Below are positions 32,253 through 42,455 of a DNA stretch of 64,000 nt, piece by piece. The stretch is from contig NC_134031.1 of the NCBI RefSeq assembly GCF_964204645.1, positions 16,613,307 to 16,677,306 on the forward strand, written 5' to 3'. The stretch comes from Tubulanus polymorphus (taxonomy: Eukaryota; Nemertea; Palaeonemertea; Tubulaniformes; Tubulanidae). Under the pieces are notes generated by a model. The model saw only the letters and a list, made by a program, of their open reading frames with translations. It searched no databases and had not been told where the DNA came from. The translations under genes and the position numbers were made by a program. How positions within the stretch are numbered: the first letter of the stretch is position 1; each line of letters opens with the position of its first letter.

Positions 32253-34442
32253 TCATTGTTGGTCTATGTTTCTCCATGCGATGAAACGAATAATTTTCGC
32301 CGGCGTATGAATGCGAGATAGCGCATTTACGACGCTAGATCTCCCCGCTACGGCGACCGCGCGACGGAACGAGATGCGACAATGCGAAGACAGCGTTAAC
32401 GGTTGAGACAGCGATTCTCGTATGGATTTCTTGAGCGCCGGCGGTATCGACGGACAGTCGCAAAACACTCGATTCATCAACGTACGACTGGTTTCCCCGA
32501 GTAAATTACACTCTCTTAGACGAGTTATGAATTCTAAAGCGTACGGTTTCTTACATATCGCGCGCACGTACGCGTCTAAACGCCGGTCCTTTTCATGTTC
32601 TAAACGAAGGTATCCGCAGCACTCTTCGACGACGGCGATTTCTAAGCTGTAGTTTTTTATTGTCGCCAGAGTCTCGAGACGTATATCGCCGATGCCTCCC
32701 GTAAGATCGATGATTTCGCGAATTGCCCTGACCATGACGAACGTATTTTGTAAGAACGCCGGCGGACTCGCCAACAACGAACCTAAAGACATTTTCGGTA
32801 TACCGCGTTTAATGTCGTCCGGTGAAAGTTTCGATTTCAGTAGTTGAAGATACGGCGGGTACAAACACGCGTAGACGAACGCGTTGTATTTCGAACTCGG
32901 GTTCGGACGCGCGCCGTGATCGATCAGCGAAGAAATGATCGTCTCCATTCGTTCGTAAAACGTGCCGGCGATTTCGTGGCCGACCTGCGGAGCGTAACTA
33001 CGACAAACCATCAGCAGTATGGATTCGTTTAAACCGGGTAAGATGTAACGAGCGTCTGCTCCGTTCTCGAGCAGAAGCTTCGTAACTGCCGCGTATCCGT
33101 TCCTCGCGGCAACGGCGAGAGGAGTCATCCCGCCTTGAGACGTTTGATCGACATCGGCGCCCGCTTCGACGAAATATCGAACGAGTTGGAGATTTTCGGG
33201 AACGAGCGCGCACGCTATACTTATCGGAGACTGGTCGTGGTGTCCTTTTGAATTGATATCAGCTCCGTGCTCAACCAGGAGCTCGATTATCTCATGCCTT
33301 TGATAGATGCATGCTGTGTGTAGAGCAGTTTGATCCATCCAATCTTTCAGCGAAATGTCCGCATCATTCGCGAGGAGAAATTTCACGATTTCAAAACGAT
33401 CGCGTTTTACAGCGATGTGCAGCGGTGTCCGATTTGTGCTGTCAACGGCGTCGATATCGGCTCCTCGAGACGACAGTAGTCTGACCATATCGATGTAACC
33501 CTTCTGGACTGCCAGATGCAGCGACGTTTTTCCTTGGTCGCTCGCGAAATGATAATCAATCGGCCAGCCGATCTCTAGTAGTTCTTCGGTACACGTTACG
33601 CAATTGTTCTTGATGGCTAGATTAAACAGAGTTTCATCGCGCGCTTCGATCCATTCCGGGTTCAAATTAAGCAGACTGAATTTGTAGACGTATATTATTT
33701 TTAAAATGTCATCGCATATCGGTGTTATCGCGCGCAGCTCCGATGGATTCGGTAGATACGATATCAACAGCTTCACGACGGCCGAGTGTCCCCATCTGCC
33801 GCTCAACAGTAACGCTTTCTGTAACTGATCGGGCAGACGACATTCCGGATATTTGACGAGATACGGCCGAACGATTTCTTCGCGTCCCCACGAGCATTCT
33901 TCGTACCAAATACATAGAACGAGTTCGGACAAACATTTACAACCGTAATGTTCTAGAATCGTCCGATTCGTGGCCAGTTCGTGGTCGAGCAAAGTCTGCA
34001 GTACGCCTTTCGATTCGAATTCGCATTCGAGTTCGCGTATACGGCGAACGGAGAAAGCTTCCTCGCCGTCCTGTACCAGCGTCGTACAGATGACGGATAT
34101 CGCTAACGGAGATCGCATCGACGTCATGTAATCGGTTTCGACCGCGTGTCGTAACAGCACGGCGATCATTACGTAGAAACCGTTCTCGACGACGAATCGT
34201 AGATACTTCGACGACACCGACGATTTCACTTTCATCCTGTCGGCGAAAAGGGCGTCGACGATTTCGGCGACTTCGACTTGCAGACGGCTGGTGCTGTGTA
34301 GTACGTGAGTGAATAGATACGTAACGTCTACGTACGCTCCGATCGATGAGTAAGATTCTCGTAGTTCGACGATCAGACGTTTGTTACCGGTCTCAACGGC
34401 GTGAATGACAGCGCTGTTGATGTACGCTTTAGAAACACCCAT
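32253..34442 (-). CDS. Ankyrin-repeat protein with a C-terminal SOCS box (ASB-like)
   Basis: 729 residues from the ATG at 34442. The open frame runs 15 codons farther, but a strong acceptor (TTTCATTTCTTTCTCAG) ends just three bases before this ATG, so the upstream codons are probably intron and the 5' UTR exon is separate. Residues 1-300 are helical without clear repeats. About 305-470 hold at least five ankyrin repeats (TPLHIAV, ALHTACI, TPLAVAA), with a degenerate one near 500. About 680-725 match a SOCS box (LTLSSHCRISFRRAV, then PAKIIRFI). ASB proteins use the SOCS box to bind Elongin B/C and Cullin 5 and present substrates for ubiquitination. The substrate here is unknown. The gene is GC- and CpG-richer than its surroundings. 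Confidence 0.88.
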   Translation of the reverse strand: MGVSKAYINSAVIHAVETGNKRLIVELRESYSSIGAYVDVTYLFTHVLHSTSRLQVEVAEIVDALFADRMKVKSSVSSKYLRFVVENGFYVMIAVLLRHAVETDYMTSMRSPLAISVICTTLVQDGEEAFSVRRIRELECEFESKGVLQTLLDHELATNRTILEHYGCKCLSELVLCIWYEECSWGREEIVRPYLVKYPECRLPDQLQKALLLSGRWGHSAVVKLLISYLPNPSELRAITPICDDILKIIYVYKFSLLNLNPEWIEARDETLFNLAIKNNCVTCTEELLEIGWPIDYHFASDQGKTSLHLAVQKGYIDMVRLLSSRGADIDAVDSTNRTPLHIAVKRDRFEIVKFLLANDADISLKDWMDQTALHTACIYQRHEIIELLVEHGADINSKGHHDQSPISIACALVPENLQLVRYFVEAGADVDQTSQGGMTPLAVAARNGYAAVTKLLLENGADARYILPGLNESILLMVCRSYAPQVGHEIAGTFYERMETIISSLIDHGARPNPSSKYNAFVYACLYPPYLQLLKSKLSPDDIKRGIPKMSLGSLLASPPAFLQNTFVMVRAIREIIDLTGGIGDIRLETLATIKNYSLEIAVVEECCGYLRLEHEKDRRLDAYVRAICKKPYALEFITRLRECNLLGETSRTLMNRVFCDCPSIPPALKKSIRESLSQPLTLSSHCRISFRRAVAVAGRSSVVNALSRIHTPAKIIRFIAWRNIDQQ

Positions 34443-35819
34443 CGCCTGAGAAAGAAATGAAATAATTTCGTCAATTTTCAATATCATATTATCTGATATA
34501 GATTTGCATTATTGATGACATTTCAGAGATGTCAACTGTTCCTGATTTTCAGTATTTGTTACTATTTCATGATGAGAAATACTGATTCGATTTGATTTGT
34601 TTGATGCATACAGAAATATGAATGATGTTACTGAGGGTTTTACTGTTAATGACTGATTAATTGGGAACATTTTCTTTCATTTTTCAATGTAATGTGACTG
34701 AAAAAAATTCAACTTGTTACTGATACCGCTTTTCAGAGGTTGGCAGCCTGGACATTTGTAAGTGCAATAGATCACAGGGTTGTACATGAATTTTATTGGG
34801 TATCCCGTCTCTGAATATGAGACGGTTTTTCAATCAGGCTGGTTTTTGGGATCATATGACAAGACAAATAATACTTGAAGGTTAAGAAAATTTTTTTTCT
34901 TAGATGATCTGCTCATTTACCTGATGAAGTTACTGTATACTAGTAGGGAAAACTTGTAATTGGAATAGAAGCAGGTTAACCTTCAAAGTACAACCAGTCT
35001 TCACGATTACTCATTCGACACCAGGTAACACAGCCCCTCCATAACTCTTGTCACAAGAGATCTACCAAAATATTATTGATAGTGCCCTAAGATATTGTAT
35101 TGTTATTGGTATATTGAGGCTACTCACTTGAGACAATTCAACACATTTTTAAAAAGTGACTCATTGTTAGGTTAAAAGACTGGTACCAACCCGATTCAGT
35201 CTTGTTTATTTACATTTTCGACGGTGTCATGACGGAATCGTATGTACGACAACAGTTGTCACATGACTGACAAAATGTCCGCCGAACTGGGTTATAGATA
35301 TTCGTATGATTATCACATTCTGTCAGTCATTCTTATCAATGCTTTTCAATTATTCCAACACTATCACAATGTACATATGATCGAGATCTCAAAATTTTGA
35401 CAATCGATTTCGGACACTTTGACCTGAGGTACGGTTTTCAACATAAGTTTTTCTCAACATATATAAACTTGGCTTTTTATCAACCGAATGGTTTGACGAT
35501 TACAAATCGTACTATATTTAGTTGAGATCTTTTGTTGAAGTTTCAATCAGGCATATTTTATGACCCGCGGGTATGATATTATTGTCTTGTAGACCTACTT
35601 GTTGACATGAACAGTCATAATTCTATTCTATTAATGCACGTCTCATACGTGCTGTTTTAATGACTTAACTTGCGTACTTCAATATCACACGAACAATCGG
35701 GTGAAATAGATAGGTCTTAACCGGCATTGGATTTAGTCGTTAGAAGAGAACTGCTGTGAACTGCTGCTGTGAATTTGTCGTTTCTGTAATAGTGAGATAT
35801 ATTTCTCATATAGGTGGAA
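34443..35819. other. Intergenic region between divergent ankyrin-SOCS and p67phox-like genes
   Basis: About 1.4 kb without coding evidence. It should hold the 5' UTR exons and promoters of both genes. An AG acceptor at 35812-35813 implies a 5' UTR intron in the p67phox-like gene as well. A segment near 34990-35050 (CCAGTCTTCACGATTACT...) resembles sequence in the receptor spacers at 25130 and 27950. Confidence 0.5.
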
Positions 35820-37885
35820 ATGGATCTTTCAATGGATACAGTAACGACGTGGATAACTGCAATGAAGTTTGCCGATGAAAAAAACTACGAACAGAGTTTG
35901 CAAACGTTCCAACGAATAAACAGCAAATCATCGAAGATACTCTATAATATGGGATGTATCAGTGCTCTGTTAGATAACCAGTCACAAGCAATAGAGGTAT
36001 CTATCTATGTCCTTCTTAAGTAGATATTGTTTGTCTCATGTCATGGATTTGATAAGGGCTTGTTGTCTGTTTTGAAATTTTGTTGAAAATCTTTTCTGTA
36101 ATTGTCTATATTTCTATCTAGTATTTCAGTGAAGCTTTGAGTAAAGATAACCGTTCAGTTGTGGCACTTCTTCAAAGAGCAAATATCTTCTACGCTTTAA
36201 ACCGGTCAGTATTCGGGTATTTCGTTGATAGATTGATTTCAATGATTCAATTGATAAAGATGAAATAGATCTTAATCGGTCACTCGCCTTGAGTCTATAC
36301 ACACAAAATCAAATCCTAAGGGACATAACCATTTAAGCTTGAAATCAAATCATTAAATGACCAGGAGGGACGATCATCCCTATATCGAAAACAAATGGAC
36401 ACATTTTTTTTACTTTCAGGATATCCGAATGTGAGAATGATTTGCTGATGGCTTTAAACTTTCTGCCTGAACTCTGCTTGATCAGTTACCAATCGGGTCA
36501 ATTTGGTTTAAGAGTAAAAGTTTCCACCTGTCAGGTACAATAAATCACTATACATGAGAGGAAAGAAATTCACTGTACAGCAATATTCAAATACTATGCG
36601 TTCTTTATCTATTTCCTTCAGGTTCTTCACAATTTAAGTTTGTGTTACTGGTTTAGTGGTAGTTACGAAAAAGCTCAATCACAACTTGTAGACGCCAAAA
36701 AGTGTTCTTGTAAAGTTCAAGGTCGACACAAGTTTATCGATGACACGTTGACCGCTATGCAAGTATGCCTTTTTAATTCTTAGATGTCAAGTTATATGTA
36801 AAAGGTGAGTTGTTTTAGTAAGCTTTCGTCTATCTTTTTCAGAGTGGTGAGAATTTGAAACCCGTTCGCATTTCGTACGATCGTCTGTTCCGTCCAGCGA
36901 AAGCGATTATCAGCAGCACTAAAGACATCGATTACCTCGAGCGGGACAAAACAAAGGTTTGTAAATACGCAAAGAAGCCAGGTGATGCAAGCCCATAGCA
37001 TGAGAGATGGGAGTGCGTTCGTTGTTAATTTGGCTCGATTTGAACGGGGTTCAGAGGCCCTCCCCAAGTAAATTTGGAAAATGTGATGCTCTTATATGGT
37101 CTTAGAGCAATTTCTGATATAACAAAGGTCGAAGTTAATAAACAAATTTGATATACATGAATATGTCGTGATAGTTGAAAGTGTTAGATTTTTGCTTACA
37201 AATTAAAAATGAGCGGAACTGAATTTTTTGCGGAGGGATCGTTCGAACGGGCCTGTGATGTCAGCCAATGATTTATGCTTGATTGAAGATGAGATAGTAC
37301 TTTCAATTGATGCTGGTAATGGTTGAATGAGTAGATTTTTCTATTATTTTTCAGATCATTGCAGCACACTCTCCAGATGATAGAATTACTGGATTTATCG
37401 GACCACACATTCGTTCATTGACTCCACCGCTCTCGAGAAGGCAACCTTTACCTCGGACTAATGAGACAGTTCGATCGATTACTCCACCTCCGATTCGATT
37501 ACGGCCTCCACCTCCTCCGAGGCCGCGTTCTTCGCCTTCTCCGGTTTCTAATGAGCAGAAGAGTGCGCCCGTCTCGAAGAACTGTGACCTGTCAGCGTCG
37601 AAAAACAAACCTCGGATGACTGTTCATTCCGGCGTCGAAAGTTTGGCAGCCGCCTTCGAAAATAAGTCGCGACTTAATAAAAAACCTGATGATAGTTCGA
37701 TGAACTTCCGAAAAGTGATAGATAAGGAACATTTACATGGTCCAAATCTTCCGACGTTCTGGAATAATGACTTTAAGCGTGACTCTAGCAGTATTAGTAG
37801 TAGGAGTGTCGTAACAAATAGCGATTTATTGTCGCCTCCAACCCGTATACCACCACGAGCTCCTGTACACCTTAGAAAAACCTAG
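35820..37885 (+). CDS. p67phox/NoxA1-like NADPH oxidase activator lacking SH3 and PB1 domains
   Basis: Six exons: 35820-35996, 36122-36204, 36420-36534, 36622-36762, 36843-36956 and 37355-37885. All phases agree, giving 386 residues. Residues 1-172 form the TPR domain (YNMGCISALL, VVALLQRANIFYAL, VLHNLSLCYWFSG). The segment LFRPAK, then DYLERDKTKIIAAH, then DDRITGFIGP (about 192-226) matches the p67phox activation domain. A Pro-rich stretch follows (about 229-262, RLRPPPPPRPRSS). The protein then ends about 124 residues later with no SH3 or PB1 domain, unlike vertebrate p67phox (about 526 residues). In the family the TPR domain binds Rac and the activation domain switches on Nox2-type oxidases. 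A longer isoform cannot be excluded. Confidence 0.88.
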
Positions 37886-38680
37886 TGAACATGCAAAGAT
37901 CCTCAGGTGTAAAAAATGTACAATCATTCGGTGTTAACCTCCTATTTTTGATATAACTTTAGGAATGAAAATTTAGCTGTGATGAAATTTTATTTTATTG
38001 AATCATGTTACATTGTCTCCTGTCATTTATTGATTACCGTTTTTATTCCGCTAGCAAGCATGTTTGATTTAGACGATAGAAATGTTAGATTTGTTTTACA
38101 TCACTTGTTAATTATTACATGATTAAAATCGTATAATCTGAAATGATATCCAGATATTGGTGCTCTGAGAAATACAATTTTTATGATGAAAAACAATATT
38201 GCTGATATGTCTCAATAATTATTTTGCATAAGATTATGTGCATTATAATTTAATCTATGAAATAATCATACTGCTCGTACCTATACTATATATACATAAA
38301 TCAACGTGTGCCATTTTTTGAACTTTTCCTTTGTATCACGAATTTAACTGTTGTGAACAGAGTTTTTACATAATTGCAGTATCAGTTATATTCGGATACA
38401 TAGCGAGATTGTAGTACAGTAGACTCCGCTCGAATCGCCTCAGTAGTTTGTTGACATATATGTATGTAAAACATAACATCCAACTCGGATATCACTGAAG
38501 TCGGACATATTCTTATGGTCCCAAAAGGTCCGATTTAAGCGGAGTCTATTGTAGTTTGTTGGTTTTGACATTAAACTAGACGCAAAGATATTGCAGTTTC
38601 TAAACACAATCTGCTGTTGTAACATGATGTGGTAAGCATTTCTAATTACCAGTTATTAATAAAGAATTACCATGTAGAGT
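37886..38680. other. 3' flank of the p67phox-like gene, convergent with the lectin gene
   Basis: AT-rich, with no coding. A pogo-like MITE is at 38417-38551. An AATAAA near 38658 on plus could terminate the p67phox-like transcript. Confidence 0.4.
38417..38551. mobile_element. pogo/Tigger-like MITE, copy 1 (TA target site)
   Basis: CAGTAGACTCCGCTCGAATC at the left and GATTTAAGCGGAGTCTATTG at the right are inverted, flanked by TA on both sides. The 135-base element has no coding capacity. Confidence 0.7.
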
Positions 38681-39661
38681 TTATAATCGAGGTGTTTCAC
38701 AAATATATCTCATTTGGCGCTTAAGTGTTATTGAAAGAGTAGCTTTTGGCGGTGCATCAGTAAGCCAGTGCTCGGATGTTGGGTCCAAGAGCTTGAGTTG
38801 TATACCGATGATAACTACAGCAGAGGATTCTGCCAAGAGGCCATCTGGTTGATTATATCCCCAACCTTTAAATGATTGGTCTATGATCTGTCCACTTGGC
38901 AGCCAGAGGAATGTACCGTTTGGCATTCTGTATCCACCAGTCCAGAAGTCATGCGTATTTGGGGCTGTTAGATAAAAACAAATGGAAAAATATTTGGCAA
39001 AAGTTTTTCCCGAAGTGTGACCACCAGATTTTTTAAGATATGAAAGCTTTTTGCTTACTGTTCTGACTTCGGATATAATTTCGTATAGTTTCAAATTCAG
39101 AATAAGTTTCCGTTTGGAGTAAACGGCCATTTGACATGTTCCGACATGTTGCCTCCGCGTCCTTTTGTTCCAAGACAAATTCATCACCGAAGAAATAACA
39201 CCCTTCGCCGAGTACAAAGTAGTTTGGTGAACATACTGCAAACCGAAAGGTATTTAGCAAATTGAATTTACGTGCACATTTAGATTAGAAAAATGTGTTG
39301 AAAATATTGTATAGTTACCAAATAGTTCTGAAGTATTATCCATACCACTTGACTTCCCAAAAAGATTTGCGGTCTGTCTGATTATGGTTGCCATCAGAAA
39401 ATTGTCATCACTTGCTTTTCTGTACAGAATGCACTTTTCTGATGCAATTGAGTATGAAAAGTGAGATACACCATCAGTCATAAGGGCCTGTACTGCACAT
39501 ACGAAAATACTTTCTTTCAAATATTGATCATATTGTGTAAGGCGCGCTTCATTTGAAAATAGTTCATATTCTTGTTCTCGGAATTGTTCAGCTTCGTTTA
39601 GACTTGCCGACGAAACACAGAAAAGCCACGCCATTATCGCAATAACCTTCCACATTTTCAT
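38681..39661 (-). CDS. Secreted C-type lectin-like protein with an atypical domain
   Basis: Three exons on minus: 39661-39319, 39235-39059 and 38964-38681, giving 267 residues with consistent phases. A signal peptide (MKMWKVIAIMAWLFCVSSA) is followed by a region of about 95 residues that could be PAN/apple-like (YSIASEKCILYRK). The C-type lectin-like domain runs from about 115 to the end: CSPNYFVLGEGCYFF, ATCRNMSNGRLLQTE, DFWTGGY, WGYNQPDG and the closing MRYICE. The outer disulfide cysteines are present. The usual inner pair, near the WND region, is absent. A QPD motif, typical of galactose-type binding, is in place, but WND reads as WLTD. Calcium-dependent sugar binding is therefore uncertain. 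The open frame has an earlier in-frame ATG at 39697, which I judge upstream of the real start. Confidence 0.82.
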
Positions 39662-40442
39662 GAAAAAATACTTCAAAATACCTAACACTAGAATCACAAG
39701 CTGCGTTGTAATTTGTTAATAGCTTTTTCCAAGATCGTTGCGTGCGCCAACTAAGCAACACAACCACAAAATACTGATATATATGCAATTTTCATAATGA
39801 ATTCAGTGTTGGCTAATTAGTTGAAACTACTCAGTAGTTATCAATAGAAAAACTTAATCCAGATAATTAATTCAGTTCGAATGTAGTAGTGATGATGATT
39901 TAAATTCATTTCGCGATGCAAGCGAGATTTGTTGCAAACTAACGTTAAGAATTTATTCAAATGATTGGCAACAAGCCTATGAATTATTACCATTTTGATA
40001 TTTCAAAATGGTCATAATTCATTTTTATGAAATGATCGATTCGCTTTTCCTGAATGTTGATAGAAGCAGGAAGAGTGGACATAACTGAAATTTGACAAAT
40101 ATTGGTTTCTTTGATTAAATTTTCAATTTTGGAAGTCGATACTGCATCTCTTCCTTACTGCTTTCCCTCTGGCTCCGTATATTTTGGGACATATAGCTAT
40201 CACAAAGTGAGCAGATTTGACCAATATTTGTCTACTATGCTTAAATTCTCAATTCTTGAAGTTGATACTGCATCCACATCCTCCTGTATCCTTAGGGGAG
40301 ACACAATGCGATCACAGTCTGCAATGATTTTGCCAGAGAGGCTATTTTTGAATCCTAGTGAATCCTCCCATGTCTATTCATTCAGTCGTCATGATTTGCA
40401 GAGATAAAACTGGTCAAGATTTATCATAGTTTCTGTATAGTA

Positions 40443-40599
40443 CAGTGGAACCTAGTTATAACGAAATCGGATATAACAAATATAGAATTGTGTTCCAAGT
40501 AAGACAATTAAATTCATTTGATACTGAATATAACAAACTATCGTTTATAACAAACAGATTTTCTGGTCCCCTGAGGTTCGTTGTATCGAGGTTACACTG
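40443..40599. mobile_element. pogo/Tigger-like MITE, copy 2 (TA target site)
   Basis: CAGTGGAACCTAGTTATAAC at the left and TTGTATCGAGGTTACACTG at the right are inverted, with TA on both flanks. Such ends are typical of pogo/Tigger-type elements. No open frame is present. Confidence 0.72.
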
Positions 40600-41610
40600 T
40601 AGTCATTAGCAAATACGCTAGATAACTCCTCTAATGACTGCAGTAAAATACCATAACGGCACGAAGAAAAAAAACTATTAATACTATATGTATGTTCGTT
40701 CATTAGAAATTTATTAATCACAAACACGATTTATAGGTTCACATCATCATATTACTCATCCATTCATTCATAGACCCTAAATCATTTTTAGAGTCTACGA
40801 TTCATCGTAACATAAAAATAAGAACACGCTTTCACCACAAATACAGGGTACTGAACGGCAGGAAACGACATTTCAAAGAAACGCATCTTAAATCTCGATA
40901 ATTTACGTAGTTGAGATATTCAAAGATGAACTGATCTACTCTACACCATAATAATAGAAACATTTTGTCAGACATGTATCAATACTTCAATTGGCTGTGA
41001 ATTCACAAATTCTGCACATTTCATGACATAGTTTTCTGTGAACGTGAAACACGACGAAAAGAATAGTATCAATAGTAATGTATGAATAGTATCAATTTCA
41101 CAAAAAATGTAGGGCTCAGTTCCATGAATACATTAAGCTCGGTTTTTGGTTAAGTCTGGGTTTATCAATTTACATTCTTGTTCTTTACTAGCCTAACGAT
41201 TATATCTTAACCTGGATAAAAGTATAAATTGTTTTTTTTTGTGACGATGTTATACAACGATGGCGAAAGTTCCACGAAGCAGTTATCACAAAATTATTCG
41301 AATTAAAATGAAATCTTTCCCTGAGAGAAATTGTGGTCAGACGTACAAAATGAGCTTAACACAACACAATTTTGAACATAAAATTTATGAAGTGTGCAAT
41401 GTATCAAATAATGACTGAATGATTTGTGAATCCCAAAGGCCCAGTTTCACCAAGACACAATATTAATGATAAGTTGCCAGAGACGACTAACTCTTTCATT
41501 TTTTTCGATAACATATACGGTAGTGACTTTTGAAAACGTTTTCAGACTCATAACCAAACAAGACTAAAACACTAGACATATCATTAAAACCTAAGGAGTA
41601 ACCTATCAAT

Positions 41611-41722
41611 CAGGACCCAGTTCCACAGTTGTTTGAGATAACTCTTGAGTTAAAGTTAGTTCATTTTCAATGATTTGACTCGTGAGTCAAATCTTAACTC
41701 AGAACTGTGGAACTGGACCCAG
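41611..41722. repeat. Foldback MITE with CCAGTTCCACAGTT ends, copy 1
   Basis: GGACCCAGTTCCACAGTTGT at the left is mirrored by GAACTGTGGAACTGGACCC at the right, with inverted TTGAGTTAA and GAGTCAAATCTTAACTC inside. A sister element is at 62301-62379. Confidence 0.65.
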
Positions 41723-41767
41723 GGGCATCATCAAGATTAACTCGAAATTTTCCATTAGTTGGCTTCC

Positions 41768-42051
41768 TTAACCCTTTCACTACATCTACACCGCAGTGTG
41801 GTGTATAAATCAGTGATGGGTTTTGCTAGTACACCGCACCGAGGTGTATTGGTGTAATTAGTAATTATCTCTATTGAAAGATGGCAGCACCTGTCAAACA
41901 GTGAAATATTAGTAACTAACGATATACCGCGCCAGGGTGTAGACACACTATAGTGCTATTCCCGTTATTCAGCACACTAGGGTGAAATTTTTCAAAATTT
42001 TCAAATTATCTCCAGCACTATAGGGTTTTTAGTCAGCACTGAAAGGGTTAA
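41768..42051. mobile_element. piggyBac-like MITE, copy 2 (TTAA target site)
   Basis: CCCTTTCACTAC (from 41772) and CAGCACTGAAAGGG (to 42047) lie between two TTAA tetranucleotides. The 276-base interior closely matches the copy at 10010-10299, in the same orientation. Confidence 0.8.
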
Positions 42052-42455
42052 TGAGAATATTATGAACTAGATTATTGTTTTCTTTTCAATCGAGCCTAAC
42101 ACGGCGACAATTGATTACATGAAAGTGAAATAAGTTATAAATGATGACGACCGCTAATCACAAGCTCTGCACAGAAAAATCATACAATAACAATTCAATA
42201 GATTGAATTAATGGTTGAATACATTGTAACAGTGTATGTTTAAAATTCCTTCTAGCACCAATTGATCACAAAAATTCCATGAATCTTCATCTTAAAATTG
42301 TCTTTGCGCGATCGAAAATGTCATGAGGAATGATAAGGAATGTTTCATGGTCCCCGAAGTTACCGGGGAATGTCGGAACCGTCAACGCAACGTCTTTCCG
42401 CTGGAATAAAGCACGAATAATAGTGGAGTTAGAAAGTTCGGATGTAAGAATACGG

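Larger units (their letters stand above)
39662..42455. other. Intergenic stretch between the lectin gene and DAXX
   Basis: No gene is supported. The open frame 40102-40407 contains an imperfect duplicated word (FSILEVDTAS occurs twice, from a tandem DNA repeat of about 125 bases at 40120-40275) and is not convincing as coding. Recognisable elements are a pogo-like MITE (40443-40599), a foldback (41611-41722) and the TTAA-flanked MITE (41768-42051). The end may include the DAXX 3' UTR. Confidence 0.45.

Noticed and set aside
37351-37608. Minus ORF with a Gly-rich stretch
   Set aside because: It is the antisense of the Pro-rich part of the p67phox-like gene.
40102-40407. 101-codon ORF with an internal repeat of FSILEVDTAS
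   Set aside because: The duplicated peptide reflects an imperfect DNA repeat of about 125 bases, and no gene context is visible.
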